64,000 nt of DNA from Paramacrobiotus metropolitanus (lineage: Eukaryota; Tardigrada; Eutardigrada; Parachela; Macrobiotidae), in contig NW_026570238.1 of NCBI RefSeq assembly GCF_019649055.1, positions 62,001 to 126,000 of the forward strand, given 5' to 3'. The notes below the pieces were generated by a model. That model did not search any database and had not been told where the DNA came from. It worked only from the letters and a program-made list of their open reading frames with translations. Of this stretch, positions 52,357 through 64,000 are shown piece by piece (within the stretch, counting starts at the first letter, position 1; each line of letters starts with the position of its first letter). Both the position numbers and the translations under genes were made by a program.

Positions 52357-54945
52357 ATGGTGGGGATGAGAAAACTCAGCTTCGGATACTCGGAGGAGCG
52401 TCCTTATTTGGATTGTGCCATCCCTGATTGCCCAAGGGATGGAATACGCGTTCGAGTTTGTTATGCGGGGTTATGTTATGTTCCGGTAAGTCGAAAAGCA
52501 CGAGAGTTGTATTTTGATTGACTTTTCATCGCTTAGTGTGTTTTCCTTATTTATTAGTCCATCAGTAACTCTCCATTGCGTAAAGGATGTGCTGGATACA
52601 GAAACGGAAATTTTTTCGAAGGTACAACAAGTAACTACAGTTTTATGTATGCAGCTTCAGATATGATGCTGTTTAATCGTATCACTTTTAACTAGGTATC
52701 TGTGTTCCAGCTCTAAAATAGTGAGTAAAATTTTTTTGCGTTATACTTCGTATCTCGTAGTAAGAAAATCTGAGGAGATTAGCCCATTCCGCGCCCATAG
52801 TAAACTGTTATTGTGTGCGGTGGTTTAGTTTCTTGCACTGTGCGATACTGTAGTGATTTAATACTTTGTATTCATAAATATTCCCTGCTCTGATGGTGAG
52901 TTGTTCGTTCAATTGACGGATTTTTTGGACGGACTAATTATAAGTGCTAAACAATAATCGCCATTTGCCAGGAAGAAAGTGTTGCTTCCGCAAGGCAGAT
53001 AGATGATATACTTATCATTATTACGTACATATCTGGTACAACTGTGCAGTAACTGAGTTTTTCTTCAACAGTTTCGTGTTGCTCGTTGTTTGCGTTTTTC
53101 ACGGTTATCTTCTTATTTTGGATTTTAGGGTTTGAAATTTCTGGAGTGATTGAATGTATCGGTGAAAGTGTCCTGACTCACGATCTGTCCGTGGGGGACC
53201 CGGTGGCTGTTTTTCCAGATGCCGAAATCACAGAACAAGGGTAAACAAAACGATTTGTACAGTACCTGATTTGTGAATACCGGAGCAGTGATTACTAACA
53301 ATTGTTAACATTCTAACAGTAAGCTGATAATTAAACCATAGTAATTGTGCCTTAGATATGCGGATTTCGTTGTCGTCAGGAAGTTGAATAACATAGTCAA
53401 ACTTCCCTCCTCGATCAGCCTTGCCGTGGGGGCTATGTTACCCACTGGAGGCACACTGGCCATGTCCACAGTTATACATTGTCAGAAATACTTGGAAGAA
53501 GTTGTCAATGCAAAAGGTAAATGTTGTTCCAGAGCGTTACTAAATCGTTAATCTTGCAATTTAAAGAATTTTTTTAAAGAACAGCAGCGTTTATTGAGCT
53601 CTGCTGATTTGTCATTTTTGTGTTAAAAAGGCCTGAAGACAGCTTTGTTAACACGTGCTTCCTTTCGTTGAAGGGCATTGTAACATCGTGATCTTTGGGG
53701 CCGGTTCACTGACGCATTGGCTGATCCGTCTGCTGCGGTACTCTCACAGTCGGATTGCCGACCGCATTCATATTATTGTTGCGTCGGACGATTGGGAGGG
53801 TTTGAAGATAGCACAAAAGCTTGGTGCGGAAGAGGTGTTGTTTCTGGGAGAAGATTGCCATGAGCAGGTTTTAGTGGAGCGAATGAAAGGCTACGTACGG
53901 GGTGGCATTCAAATGTCCATATGTCTGGCCCACGATGAACGCCTGCAAAAGCGTTCAGCGGGATGTCTTATGGACGGTGGAGTGCTGGTCATACCAGAAT
54001 TCTCATTGACGGCGGAAAGTGATCTGGTGGAAAACAAGCAGCTAAGGATTGTTGAAGTCCCTAAAGGAACTGCTGAAGATCTTCGTACGCTGGTGCGAAT
54101 CATCAGCCAGGGCCAGGTATAAAAGTGCAATACAGATAGTCTAACCACGGTAAATAGGAATTTATCTCTTTTATACCGTGATCTAACCATTAACCAGATT
54201 GTTCTACCTACACGACATGCATTTACATTTTACGCTCGTTAATGGAAGTCTGTTTTCCTAATTTCCGTTAACGATTACCTACGGCTTCGTGTTTAGCCTT
54301 TTCTAAAAACGGATAACGACCGCTAAATTGTTCATACTGATTTTAACTTATCTTCACCGGATTTTACACAATGTACAGTTACCTTTTTTTGAATTTCCTG
54401 CTGCGTAATACAGCTGATTAATGGGTTACTGAAACTCTGCCAACTTATATCCTGAAGGTCGCATTATTATTCTTGCTAATATTGCTAATATTTCCTCTCA
54501 CGTGTTACAAGGGGTTTGATAACGTTGTGTAATCACGATTTATAGACTGGTGTTAGTTGTCGCTCTCGTAACAAATGCCATACAGCGTGTGCATATTGCA
54601 CTCCATCAACATGGAGTTCAAAGAACTCGCTCGATCAGAAATTTTCGCGGCATTCTGTGTATCTAATCTGTGGACCTCATTGTCCCTGGTTTGAACATAA
54701 AACTGCTGTCATGTTATCGATTCTGGCAGCGTTAATATTCTCCGGTTGTGACAAAAAAGAATATTCGAAGTTGGGGTTGACAAGTTGACAGCGTTTGTTT
54801 TTTACAGAGCCTGCAGGCCAATCAACCTGCCTACAAAATTTATCCGGTTGAGTCGTCTCAGAGGATTTTTGAGGAGATGCAAATGTCGGACATCAACGAA
54901 CGTCCGGTGTTGGAATTCGAGACAGCTGACAGCGTGTTTACGTAG
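52357..54945 (+). CDS. MDR-superfamily (quinone oxidoreductase/ADH-like) oxidoreductase
   Basis: Six exons (52357-52485, 52558-52621, 53129-53240, 53356-53516, 53674-54116, 54808-54945) give 348 residues in phase, normal for the medium-chain dehydrogenase/reductase family. The GroES-like N-terminal half shows IRVRVCYAGLCY, FEISGVIECIGESV and VGDPVAVFP. The Rossmann half begins NIVIFGAGSLTHWLIRLLR, with KIAQKLGAEEVLFLGED downstream. Such enzymes transfer hydride from NAD(P)H. The usual catalytic zinc ligands (C-G-x-D/H and G-H-E) are not evident: CYAGLCYVP and GFEISG stand in their place, which suggests a zinc-free member. The glycine motif is GAGSLT where GxGxxG is typical, so cofactor binding may be altered. 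The substrate cannot be read from sequence. AATAAA follows at 55646-55651. Confidence 0.8.
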
Positions 54946-56487
54946 TACTGTTGATTCCAGCGCCTCATCTCAACTACATTCAAGCGCTCTGTATTTTGTT
55001 CCCCATTAGTTCAGCTTTGATCGCATTGTGATATCCTCATTGATCGCCATTTATCTCTGGTGCGTCTTTATATGGTGGATAAGGTGGAGTTCCTACGTAC
55101 TTACACGAGGAGTCCCTGAATCGCGGAAGTGTTTAGCGCTACGAGCACTCTCGAGTATTGCCGGTTAATCTGGGTTGCACCAAAAATCAGCAGTGATTTT
55201 TCTCTGTTCGGAGATTCAGCTTATTATTATCTCCCGTTGGTTATTTAGACCGGAGATTGGATAATGCTTTTTGGGAAAAATGAATAGGCAAACTAACGCG
55301 TGTGGAGATAAGACTCTTTAGGTTTTAAATATTATATCTGTTAAAGTTGCTGGTGGTCAACCTTTTGTCGGTTTTGAGTGTGGAATTTGGCACGAAAATG
55401 AAAACGCTGTGCAGGCCGCGGATATGTATGATCTACGCTACGCTTGCATGTGTATTGATACTGATGGTTATGCTGCTGTCGATGCTACCTAGGACCTACT
55501 ATTTACTGTTGTGAAATTTGTTGTTGCTTGAAGTGTAAAAAAAATGTGAAAAATAATCCGGCGCAGTCCAGTTGTGCGAACTTTGTAGAAGATTCTTGCA
55601 AAAAAACAGCGCATTTTTATTTCAAAACCGAGGTACACATGTGCCAATAAAAGAAAACCATTACTACAAGCAAGCGAAAAAGCTACACTTTACAACAGCC
55701 AGAGTTAATTTAGCTTTTCCGGTTCGCCAATTGTACCCATAAAAAGTTGCAAAAAAATTACTCTCAGAGCTCACCGCAAACATACACTGCTAACTGTTCT
55801 TTGTATTTATCGTATAGATGTAACCTGATTATACTTTGCATACATCGTAACACACAAAATTCTTTTTGGAGTATAAAACGCTTTTAATGTAAGTGACCTC
55901 ATATCAGAATTCTTACAGTCACTGTAGCTGCAAACAGGATAGTGGTTTCTAAAACCACATGGTTGTAGCCATTTCATTATTTTTGGAGCAGCTCCTTTTA
56001 AGCTATAATTTTCATTAATTTTATTGCAGTAGTTAAGTAATATAGCACAGTGATGTATTTTGAGGCAAGCAGGCACGGCATGAACCGCAGAAATAAAGTA
56101 AATTTTCGATTGAAAGTGCCTAAACAATTAAAATTTTTGAGACAGATTGCTTAAAATTTTAAATTGTTAAGACGTGGAAAAAAGAATTGTACCGATCGAC
56201 TGCTCGTCCGCCGCCATGAGGAGGATGCACCGTGCACTGCATTTTTGGAATCTAAAATTACAGTAACACGTATCAAAAAATGTTATGTAAATCCAGTGCA
56301 ATCTGGAAGTTCACAAACGCAAACGCTATGTGTATTTGGTTAGTTCATTCTCTGTTCTTTATTTTTCACACGGATTAGGTGGGAAACTGTTGGTATCTTC
56401 GTTACTGGTACGCTGGTAGTTGTAGTCAGCTGTGGAGCCATCTGCTCCGTATCGTTCGGTTTTTGCGAGTAGGTCGACGGCAGCAGT
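54946..56487. other. Intergenic region before TRAPPC13
   Basis: Contains the 3' UTR of the MDR gene, with AATAAA at 55646-55651, and the presumed promoter of TRAPPC13. No further exon is recognised. Confidence 0.5.
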
Positions 56488-59400
56488 ATGGCTTTGTCGC
56501 AAAATATTCCACCGGATGCAAAAGAGCCGAATCAGTGCCTGAATATGAAAGGTAAATTGTGCCACACATAGAAACTGGGCACTTTGAGCTCTAGGTACCT
56601 ACTACCACCTACCCGTCACCCCGTTACCCCGATGCGGACCTATTGGGAAGAAATTGTCTGAATTCTGGGCGCATATGACATATCCGGATATCCCTAGACG
56701 CAGGAGCAGGCCGTATTCATGTAGATTTTCCATGGGTAGATGTCCAGCAATTGCTTTACTTATGGATTGCTCCCTGCAGTCTGCACTATGTATTATAACG
56801 TAACATATGCGGTATTGATAATTATAACATATGGTTGTTATAACAATTTATCATAGTAAGTGGTTAGTTATAAAAATATGAGTTATATGTGAGAATTTTT
56901 ATGTATTCGAATTTTTGATAAAATAAGTATGTTTTTTATTAGTGCTCCGATTGTTGAAACCTTCCTTCATTCAGTCCGGATCAATGATGTATGAGGATGG
57001 AGGGGAAATTGATGTGTATAAGTGGATCAAGGATCGTAAAATCGCAGCATTTGGTCAGGAGGCCATAGCTTCGGATGATCTCTTTAAAGAGCAGCAGTTT
57101 TCGCTGACGGAAGAATTGGTTTTACCGCAGTCATTTGGGTAAAAGCTGAACCATAAGTAATAAATTATCTTCATATTTTTCGTTTCGGATTCGGAACTAT
57201 CACGGTTAATTAAAGAAGGATTTTCGAAATTTCCTTCCTTATTTCACCATTTTAGAAAAGCTGTGAAATAATTGAAGGATAATTGAAAAATTCAGTAATT
57301 ATGCGATTAAAAAATGTATGTGTGATATATCGCATTTGCCGAGCTGATTTTCAGGAAGTGGACCGCCTTTTCGCTTGATTTTTAGCATATGACAGAAAAC
57401 GTGACTCATGAAGCACTTCGGATGATCAGTATTTAATTTAAATGTTTTTTTCTTGTAGGGCCATGTTTCTGGGACAGTATCTGCACTGTTACGCATGTGT
57501 CAGTAATATTACTAACTCTGCCGTTCGGGACATTACAGGTACTTTGGAGTGATTTCCAGTTTATGACAAATTTGCTTGATTGAATTTGCACGAATTTGTC
57601 CCTTCTCATTCCAGTAAAACTTGAGTTCCAAGTGCAATCCGCTGCTGCCGGGCGATCGGAGATGGTTCTTAATGAAGGGAAGCAGTTTCTGCTGGAACCA
57701 CAACAAACATTTGACTTCATCATTAACAAAGAAATTCGTGATCTTGGATCGCACATGTAAGACAGAGTGATAAGCACTCGCGTTTTCGGGAGAGAGAGAG
57801 ACAGAGAGCATAAAGATCGAAAACTGTTCTTAACATAAAGTGTGTAAGTTTTTGAAACTGGCAAGTAATGTAATCTGCTACGGATACTTCGAAATTGTTT
57901 GCTTTTTAATTTAGGTATGTATTTTGGTTCGTAAATTGTCTTCGTTTTCTGGTTCAGGTTATTAGTTTCAAATTGTATCATATTGTGTCAGGTTTTATTG
58001 TTAGTGTAACTGAGCTTGCCAGAGGCTTGTACTCAAATTACGGTACTCATTGTCGAGTGTTTTGCTAATGCATCACTGCATCAGAGTTGAGAATCCAGAG
58101 TTGAGTTTATAGGATGATTGCCAGTATTACCTATTCCAATCCCCTAAATCCCTTAGAACGAGTGAATTTGAAGAAATGTTTCCGGTACAGCGTGGCTCGA
58201 CCAATGGATTTTAAGAATAAATTTGTTAGTTTGCCGGATGGGGGATATTTCGGCGAGTTTAACATTCAGAATTTGACCAACACCAGTATTGTCCTTGAAA
58301 CTGTCAGGATGATCACTTCTCCTGAATACACATCGGAAGAGGTAACACTGCCTCTTTATCAACATCCACTGGATACTTTGAATATGCGGAGCTTCCTGGG
58401 ACCCAATGATTCGCGACAGTTCGTGTTTCGAATACGGTTGACCGATCGAACTCGAACAGGGGAAATCCTGAAATCCTCCACGTCTCCCGGCAGAGTGGAA
58501 ATTTTATGGCGAACACGCATGGGTGATCTAGGAAAGGTTACAACATCACCGTTGAATCGAGCCGTAAGTGGTGTCTGCATCATAATATTTCATATTTGCA
58601 TACTTGCAAAAGATCCAACGTTTGACGCTTTTAAATGATGATCCAAGTTTTTTTATCAGAAATCTATTCCGTCGAGAGCTGTTCTTAACATCGAAAGATC
58701 GAAAACTGTTCTTAACATAAAGTGTGTAAGTTTTTGAAACTGGCAAGTAATGTAATCTGCTACGGATACTTCGAAATCCGTAGCTTTGAATATGCGGAGC
58801 TTCCTGGGACCCGTAAGCTTCATTACCGTAAGATGACCGTGTATATATTCCAGGTACCTGATTTTCGGGACATTTTCGTAACCCTGGCCAATCGACCTGC
58901 CAAAGTTGAACTTTACAAAGCTTTTGCGGTAACGGTGGCTGTTTTTTCCCTTGGGTAAGTTAATTTTTGTAGTTTGCGGGTAAAAGGACTGAATGATTTA
59001 CCTTTTTTAGCTTTCTATACACTAGCGAAGAACTGCATGATCGAAAAGCTAGAGCGTAATTATAGCGGTTACAGTTATAGATTTCAGTCTGCTTAATATT
59101 TAACCCTCCAGCGGGCGGTACCCGACGGAGTGCGGGTTTCCTTTTGAAAATCGGGATTTCCCGATGAAAAAAATCAATTAAGAAAGGGAATTTTTTGTAA
59201 GCTTGTGCTGACCATAGGTCAGCCGTGGTGACTAGGGTGTTTGCCAACGCCAATGCCCACGGACAGTCTACAGCATAAAAACGTTTAATTTTGTAATACA
59301 TAGACGAACGGAAATTACCTAAAAGCAATAACTGTACCAAATAGAACAAAAAAAGCACTTTAAAACAAGAGTATAGTAGTGGTCAACAAGGTGACCACTG

Positions 59401-60974
59401 GTCAGTAAAAAATTAAAAACTTCCAGATTCCGTTACCATGTATTTTGACCACTATTACAGATAGAATATAGGAAATAAAAATGCTAACAATTTTCCTCTC
59501 CCAAAACTTTCATTATACTCTCATAATTATAAGACTGCACGAAGCATTGTTCTGCATTTCTGGCACGCATAGCCGCCTTTATACTGCCGCGCTTGCATTT
59601 TTCTTTGGTGTGGCCGCAAGTGCCAGTGTCTAAAATGCGGCGCGGATAGTCCAGCTGCAGTGGTCATTGGCGTAAACTGAGAGTTAGTGGTCACTAGCAC
59701 TTTTTCGAACGCATTAGCGACCGGAAGAAACTAGTTAGGCTGCCGCAAAGGTCAAAATCACCAACGTCACGTGCACGTACAGTGTACAGTTACTGTAGTT
59801 TTCAACCGCCCGAGATAGATCAAAACTCATTTTTTCTGCAAAGCTGCGCCGCTCTCGCATGTCCAAACGATCCATCAATATGTAGAAACGCGGTAAAGCG
59901 CACGGTGTTGTACCGCCATTTTACAACTATTGTTATTGCAGTGACGGTAGATTTACAATCAGGACTACCGTGTTCGGTTTCCCTAAGCGTTCTGTTTTCC
60001 TGAAGCAGCCAAATTTAGAGGCGATTTTGGTTTTCGCCGACCGCCCGTGGTGTTGATACGCGAAAGCGTTTTTCACAAGCTTCCGATCAACAAAATCGCG
60101 TGACGCATGTTTTGCGTACGAACCGACAGTACTTAACTTGATCTGCCTACGTGATATAGAGAAGCAGTCGAAATTGCACCCGCCTGTGTATCTGAGACAC
60201 TTCATGGGCAATGGTGTTGGCACGCAACACAAGTTTTTGACGGACTGTGGTCTTCCACTGTTCAACTTACAGAACCCGTGTTAGTCAATTTTCGATAGAA
60301 CGTTGTTAATTGTACCTTGTTGATTTATCTGCGGTTTAATTATTCATCCACTAATTAGTTAATTAGCAAGACGTACGAGAGCTTGGAAAGTCCGAGATTA
60401 GCCATTTTCGGGCAACGGTCATTTGTGATTGGCTTGAGATGCAAGTTTGAATTATGTTTTTACTGCTACTTTAAAGTCTCTAATTGCTAATTATGCTAAT
60501 TAATATTCATTAACTGTTCGCAATCACTGGGGAAAAAATTCAGAAAACCATGTTGCGCCCTGACGCCAATGCCCGTCAACGGGTTAATTAAGAAAGAACT
60601 TAGAAATATTCTGATGAATGAATTTGTTTTATGTAGACCTGTTTTGCAGTACTCGGCCTATGGAGTTTGTTCTGAAATTGCCTGATCAACATGATCGGGC
60701 TTTTGCCTGGTGTGGCATTTCTGGTCGTGCGGTTGGTAGTGTTGCTCCAGGAGGGGTTTTAGAGTTTCCGCTTCCTGTTGTCCCTTGTAGTGTGGGACTG
60801 CATGTAAGTTTTTTAGTGTGATTTTTTAGCGCATGACTGTCGTTCACACGTAGCGTTTGATGAGCAACCCATAAGTATAATTTTTTTCAGTTATTTCCAA
60901 GATTCCAACTGATCGATATCCTTTCCGGACAGCGCTACGACTCTGAAGATCTCGCCGAAATTTTTGTGGAGTGA
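56488..60974 (+). CDS. TRAPPC13: TRAPPC13, TRAPP complex subunit
   Basis: Eight exons (56488-56551, 56943-57138, 57459-57538, 57615-57756, 58113-58563, 58854-58954, 60650-60803, 60891-60974) give 423 residues in phase, against about 417 in human. Conserved landmarks in order are VLRLLKPSF near the start, EELVLPQSFG, MFLGQYLHCYACVSN, CFRYSVARPMDFKNKF, FNIQNLTNTSI, VEILWRTRMGDLGKVTTS and WCGISGRAVGSVAPGG. The protein is a peripheral subunit of the TRAPPII/III tethering complexes that activate Rab GTPases in Golgi and autophagosome traffic (family knowledge). In exon 7 the ORF runs upstream of the splice site; the TTTTGCAG acceptor at 60649 is chosen because it restores frame and similarity. Introns 4, 5 and 6 carry rearranged or mobile DNA (see repeats). 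Confidence 0.92.
57812..58812. repeat. Patchwork duplication within TRAPPC13
   Basis: An 84-bp block of intron 4 (57812-57895) reappears without change in intron 5 (58694-58777). Six bases later, 29 bp of exon 5 coding sequence (58376-58404, TTGAATATGCGGAGCTTCCT and neighbours) is repeated at 58784-58812. The intron 5 insert is therefore assembled from two separate local sources. Confidence 0.9.
59100..60587. mobile_element. piggyBac-like element in TRAPPC13 intron 6
   Basis: The element occupies 59104-60583 (1480 bp) between TTAA at 59100-59103 and TTAA at 60584-60587. It begins CCCTCCAGCGGGC; its other end, read in reverse, begins CCCGTTGACGGGC (9 of 13 identical). CCC...GGG ends inside a TTAA duplication define piggyBac transposons. 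No intact transposase or DDD catalytic frame is visible. The minus-strand segment near 59520-59625 is open and cysteine-containing, ending at a stop, and might be a relic of the transposase C-terminus, but this is weak. Confidence 0.7.
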
Positions 60975-61943
60975 TTCCTGCCGGTGTTTGAAATACTTTT
61001 CTATTTTACCAGAAGTTTAATCACTGACCCACTTTGCTGGGTTTATTGCACACCGTACAAACTGAATACGAGTGCCGGTATTGTTACTGCTTGGTAGCTG
61101 ACCTTTTTGTTGAAATTTTTATAGTTTTGAGCTAGTGTATGTAAAGTGACCAAATACGGCATTGCATCTTCCGCACATGTAATTAAAATTACGTTGTTCC
61201 ATTATGCTTTTATTTAATATTTTGTTAATATTATTTTAATGAATTAATTGGTTGAGTTAACATTTTAAGTGATGTTTACCCAGGGACTGTGAGAGGAGCG
61301 AAAACTGTACGAGAATTCGTTACAGTTACTCGATATTTGTTCTCTCATTATCTGAAGTGACATAAAAGTACATACGTAACTAACCGTAAATGTTTTACAG
61401 TACTTACATCAAGTTACCTGCCAGAAAACGAGTAAATAAATAAAATAATGTCGTAGGATTCCAAATTAAGAACTAGACATTCATGTCATCAGCATCTTAT
61501 AGCTGCTTATTTGTGATAGTATGATGTTATGTGTGTATGTATGGTACTATTGGTACCTTATCGGTAAGTACTCCAGAAAGTTATTTCCCACGCTTTACTA
61601 AAGTTCACTTCTTTATTTCGACAACAACGAAAAATAATTTTGAAAGGGAAGCGTTTTATTAGCTATTTTACTCACAATAAGTACAGTACTTATGTCTTAT
61701 GGTTAGTGAGTTAGTTCTAACAGTCCCGTGTTAGATTGCATCAAGTCGTCATTACATTCATGTTGTGCTTTTATCATAAAAAACCCATGTATATATATAT
61801 ATATCCAAAAAAATGCAAATCCATGTCCATCCATGTAATCCATAACCATCCATGTAAAATAAAAATCCATGTCCATCCATGTATAGGTGGATTTTCTATG
61901 CTTTTATATAATTATTATATTGAACTGACCGTGTACTTCCTAG
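60975..61943. other. TRAPPC13 3' flank
   Basis: AATAAA at 61435-61440 is a likely poly(A) signal for TRAPPC13. A simple array of ATCCATG/CCATCCATGT words occupies about 61785-61885, after a TA run. No exon is supported. Confidence 0.5.
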
Positions 61944-62568
61944 TACAAACATACGCCGATGCGTACGACCAATGCGTACGGCGTACGCTTGCGTCAAATC
62001 ATGTTGCACGCTTTGGATGAGCAAAGCTCGTTCGTTGCTTTTTCGTTGATTTGTAACAAGCTCAAAGCTGGAAACAAAAAGTCGATGTTTGACGAGTTCA
62101 GAATAAAAATGTAAATCGTCTTATTCCACAAGAAAGACTCTTGAATCCATGCGTTTTTCAAAGATTTTAGCAGAGAACTGTTTTCAGAGACTTGTGAGAG
62201 AGCTTGAATGTTTTGGTAAGTTTCCTGCTGCTCTGTGGTATTTATTGCTAGGATGAGTGAATTCCGATTTTTTAAAGAAATAAGTTATAAAAGAAATTGA
62301 CAAAAGTAATCGTTATATCGCCGTACGGATGTGTGACAGGCTGAAAGCAATGGCAAAATGTCGCGGTCTTGCAGTAATTGGACCGTAAAACAGAGAATCG
62401 TAACAATATGAACGTGGTGAGAAGTGGCGTCGTAAGTTCCTGCGTTTTGTGACGAGTATCGATCAGATGCTGGAGACTCAAAGGTGCCTGCTGACCTTGT
62501 CTGTAACCTACTGGCAGGGGAAGCTGGTGATCTCGGATGAGAGTAAAGTACATGAAGATTCGCTGTGA
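61944..62568 (+). CDS. Unidentified short spliced gene (5' incomplete)
   Basis: Candidate exons are 61944-about 62110, 62133-62215, 62285-62373 and 62425-62568. The join 62215 to 62285 has a full GTAAGT donor, a 69-nt intron and matching phase. The last join also keeps phase across a 51-nt intron. The link between the first two is unclear: a literal reading leaves a 22-nt intron, too short, so the first exon may end earlier or carry a frameshift. Encoded text includes LRQIMLHALDEQSSFVAFSL, KILAENCFQRLVRELECF, IAVRMCDRLKAMAKCRGLA and RFVTSIDQMLETQRCLLTLS, then a stop. It is helix-rich with no signal peptide. I do not recognise the family. A decaying pseudogene is possible. Confidence 0.35.
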
Positions 62569-63642
62569 GAATTTTAGGTTTGGGGACTTTGGGCTCATTT
62601 TATGTAGGCCTTAACAATCTTTTGGCTCATTTTGAATAATTTTTATTATGACTGCGAATACTTCTGTGGTGTGCTTCTTGAACTTGAAGAAGCAGAAATG
62701 TTTTTGTTAGCTGCATTATTAGCATAGTAATATTAGGGCAAGTGCAAAAACCAGTTCTCAGCTTCTCGTTTTCCCTGATTTCTGGAAATAACTTTTTAGT
62801 AAGTAATAAATATTATTAATTTAGAATTTACAGAAACAGTTATTGAAGTGGTCTTAATTATGTCCTTTCGCGATACTTCAGTTTTATCATTTAAAGAGTG
62901 ATGGTGTTAGGTTGTTCGTTTTTCGAAGAGCTTATTTGTCACGGCGGTGTGGTTTGGTTGTCCAGAAGCTTAGTGTCCTAGTCGAGAGTTCAGTTTACAA
63001 CAAACTGATTTCCGAATGAAATTGCAAATTAAATTGCCTTGATGATTCGAACCAGTTTGAGTTTTGACGTTTGTGTTTTGGTGTGCAGCGTGGCAGGCAA
63101 TGGTTTATGGACCTCATTGCATTTTTCGTATTACATCGCGGCCCGAATGCATATTAAGCTGATATCATAGCAATTTCGACTTTGCTTTACAGGACGCGTA
63201 ACGAAGTCATTTCCTGGAACAATTTTTCGGCGACTTCATGAACACCTGCGGGGAACTTATTGATGTCATCGTCAAGCCATCCTGCTAAGGTGTCGTCAAC
63301 AGGCACGGGTGCATCTTCGTCAGAGTAGGTCGCGGGCTTGTTCATTACGTAATTCGGTCTTTCCTGATGATGTTGTTAGCTCTGTAACCAACGTAAACAA
63401 TGCGCACGTATGGCAATTACGATGGACAGCAGTCTGTGAAACTTTTTTTCGCTTTGAAATCTGTTGTCACAAAATCTTGGAAAAGTTTGCTTGCAGTAAT
63501 GCATAAAATTTTATCTAGTAGTTATGCTGTAGTGAGTGCGACTATGTTTTCAAAGTTTCTAAGTAATTTTTTTTTAATTAATTGAGGGTGTAAAATCGTT
63601 GTTTCCTGCATGGATGGTTATATATACTTTGCTTATTTGCAG
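62569..63642. other. Interval before the right-edge gene
   Basis: Nothing supported is seen. It probably holds the 5' UTR or first exon of the gene at the right edge, but I could not identify an in-phase start exon. Confidence 0.35.
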
Positions 63643-64000
63643 TGCTGGGAGACGCGGAAGTGGAAATGTCGATGACGAGTTATCTTTACGTCGCAGTAGT
63701 CGTATAGCATCACGATCGAATCCTTCCACATCCAAATCAACTTCTCGTACGCCATCTGAAGAACCAACCGCTAGCAGTAACACGATCAAGCGTCTGTCCA
63801 CTGTGGGTACAAAGCGAGCGAAACAGGACACGGGCGGCCCTGTGGTTAAAGGCAAGGGCAGATCCAGATTGCCGAAGCACAGTAGCGCCGGCAGTAACAA
63901 ACTGAACGAAGAGCTGAAGCAACCACCCGTTAAACGACCGGTTGAGAGCGAGGACGAAGACGACGGCGACGCTGCTCAGCGAGGACACAATCTGCGTCCC
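63643..64000 (+). CDS. Partial basic, Ser/Arg/Lys-rich nuclear-type protein (TRIP12-like N-terminus possible)
   Basis: The exon follows a TTATTTGCAG acceptor at 63642 and stays open to the window edge, about 119 residues. The composition is low-complexity: SLRRSSRIASRS, KSTSRTPSEEPTASS, KGKGRSRLPK and an acidic ESEDEDDGD. The pattern of alternating basic clusters (likely nuclear localisation signals) and an acidic patch resembles the disordered N-terminus of the HECT E3 ligase TRIP12, whose members start with similar LRRS-R repeats. This is weak evidence, since many chromatin proteins look alike here. No folded domain is present in the visible part, and the start codon is not in this exon. 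Confidence 0.55.

Noticed and set aside
59933-60265. Minus-strand 110-codon frame inside the piggyBac-like element as a transposase remnant
   Set aside because: No DDD catalytic context or recognisable transposase motif; too short to support the claim.
63035-63060. tRNA B-box-like GGTTCGAATC (minus strand)
   Set aside because: The flanking bases cannot form the T-arm stem and no acceptor or anticodon arms are present. The same applies to a similar match near 44615.

Overview
The window is nuclear DNA from an animal. It carries long genes built from many small exons, with GT-AG introns from about 50 bp to several kb. The recognisable products are animal cell-biology proteins: the adhesion proteins PINCH and vinculin, sphingomyelin synthase, a STAC-type double-SH3 protein, RAD51D, VCP/p97 and TRAPPC13. 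Gene density, intron sizes and protein divergence suggest a small invertebrate. I cannot name the phylum or species from sequence alone. No bacterial operons, CRISPR arrays, rRNA or convincing tRNA genes were seen.

Layout, left to right: the last two exons of an unidentified + strand gene (1-348); PINCH/LIMS1 (+, 2767-5312); RAD51D (-, 6060 to about 7950), converging on PINCH; a gene-free interval with a hAT-like MITE and a 54-bp perfect palindrome; VCP/p97 (+, 10284-13714), followed by a second small hAT-like MITE and more palindromes; sphingomyelin synthase (+, 16172-19323), converging on a 12-exon STAC-like gene (-, 20211-24414); a FES/FER-type F-BAR gene with no SH2 or kinase part (-, about 26346-28754); an unidentified spliced gene (-, 32758-33604) that may be the 5' part of the F-BAR gene; vinculin in 16 exons (-, 35915-48512); a 3.8-kb gene-free interval; an MDR-family oxidoreductase (+, 52357-54945); TRAPPC13 in 8 exons (+, 56488-60974) with a piggyBac-like element in one intron; an unidentified short spliced gene (+, about 61944-62568); and the start of a Ser/Arg/Lys-rich protein running off the right edge (63643-64000).

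I worked out exon boundaries by hand from splice consensus, reading phase and similarity to remembered families. For PINCH, VCP, sphingomyelin synthase, STAC, vinculin, the MDR protein and TRAPPC13 all exon phases close, giving complete proteins of 348, 805, 402, 425, 989, 348 and 423 residues. The genes are independently transcribed and do not form one pathway. PINCH and vinculin both belong to integrin adhesions, and RAD51D and VCP both have roles in genome maintenance, but their proximity may be chance.

The most unusual material is non-coding or architectural: two hAT-like MITEs with exact 8-bp target duplications, a TTAA-flanked piggyBac-like element, several spacer-free perfect palindromes, a patchwork templated insertion in TRAPPC13, a decayed duplicate of the RAD51D terminus, a STAC protein without its C1 domain, and an F-BAR/FX protein without its kinase. 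I did not find a clearly new multi-gene system.
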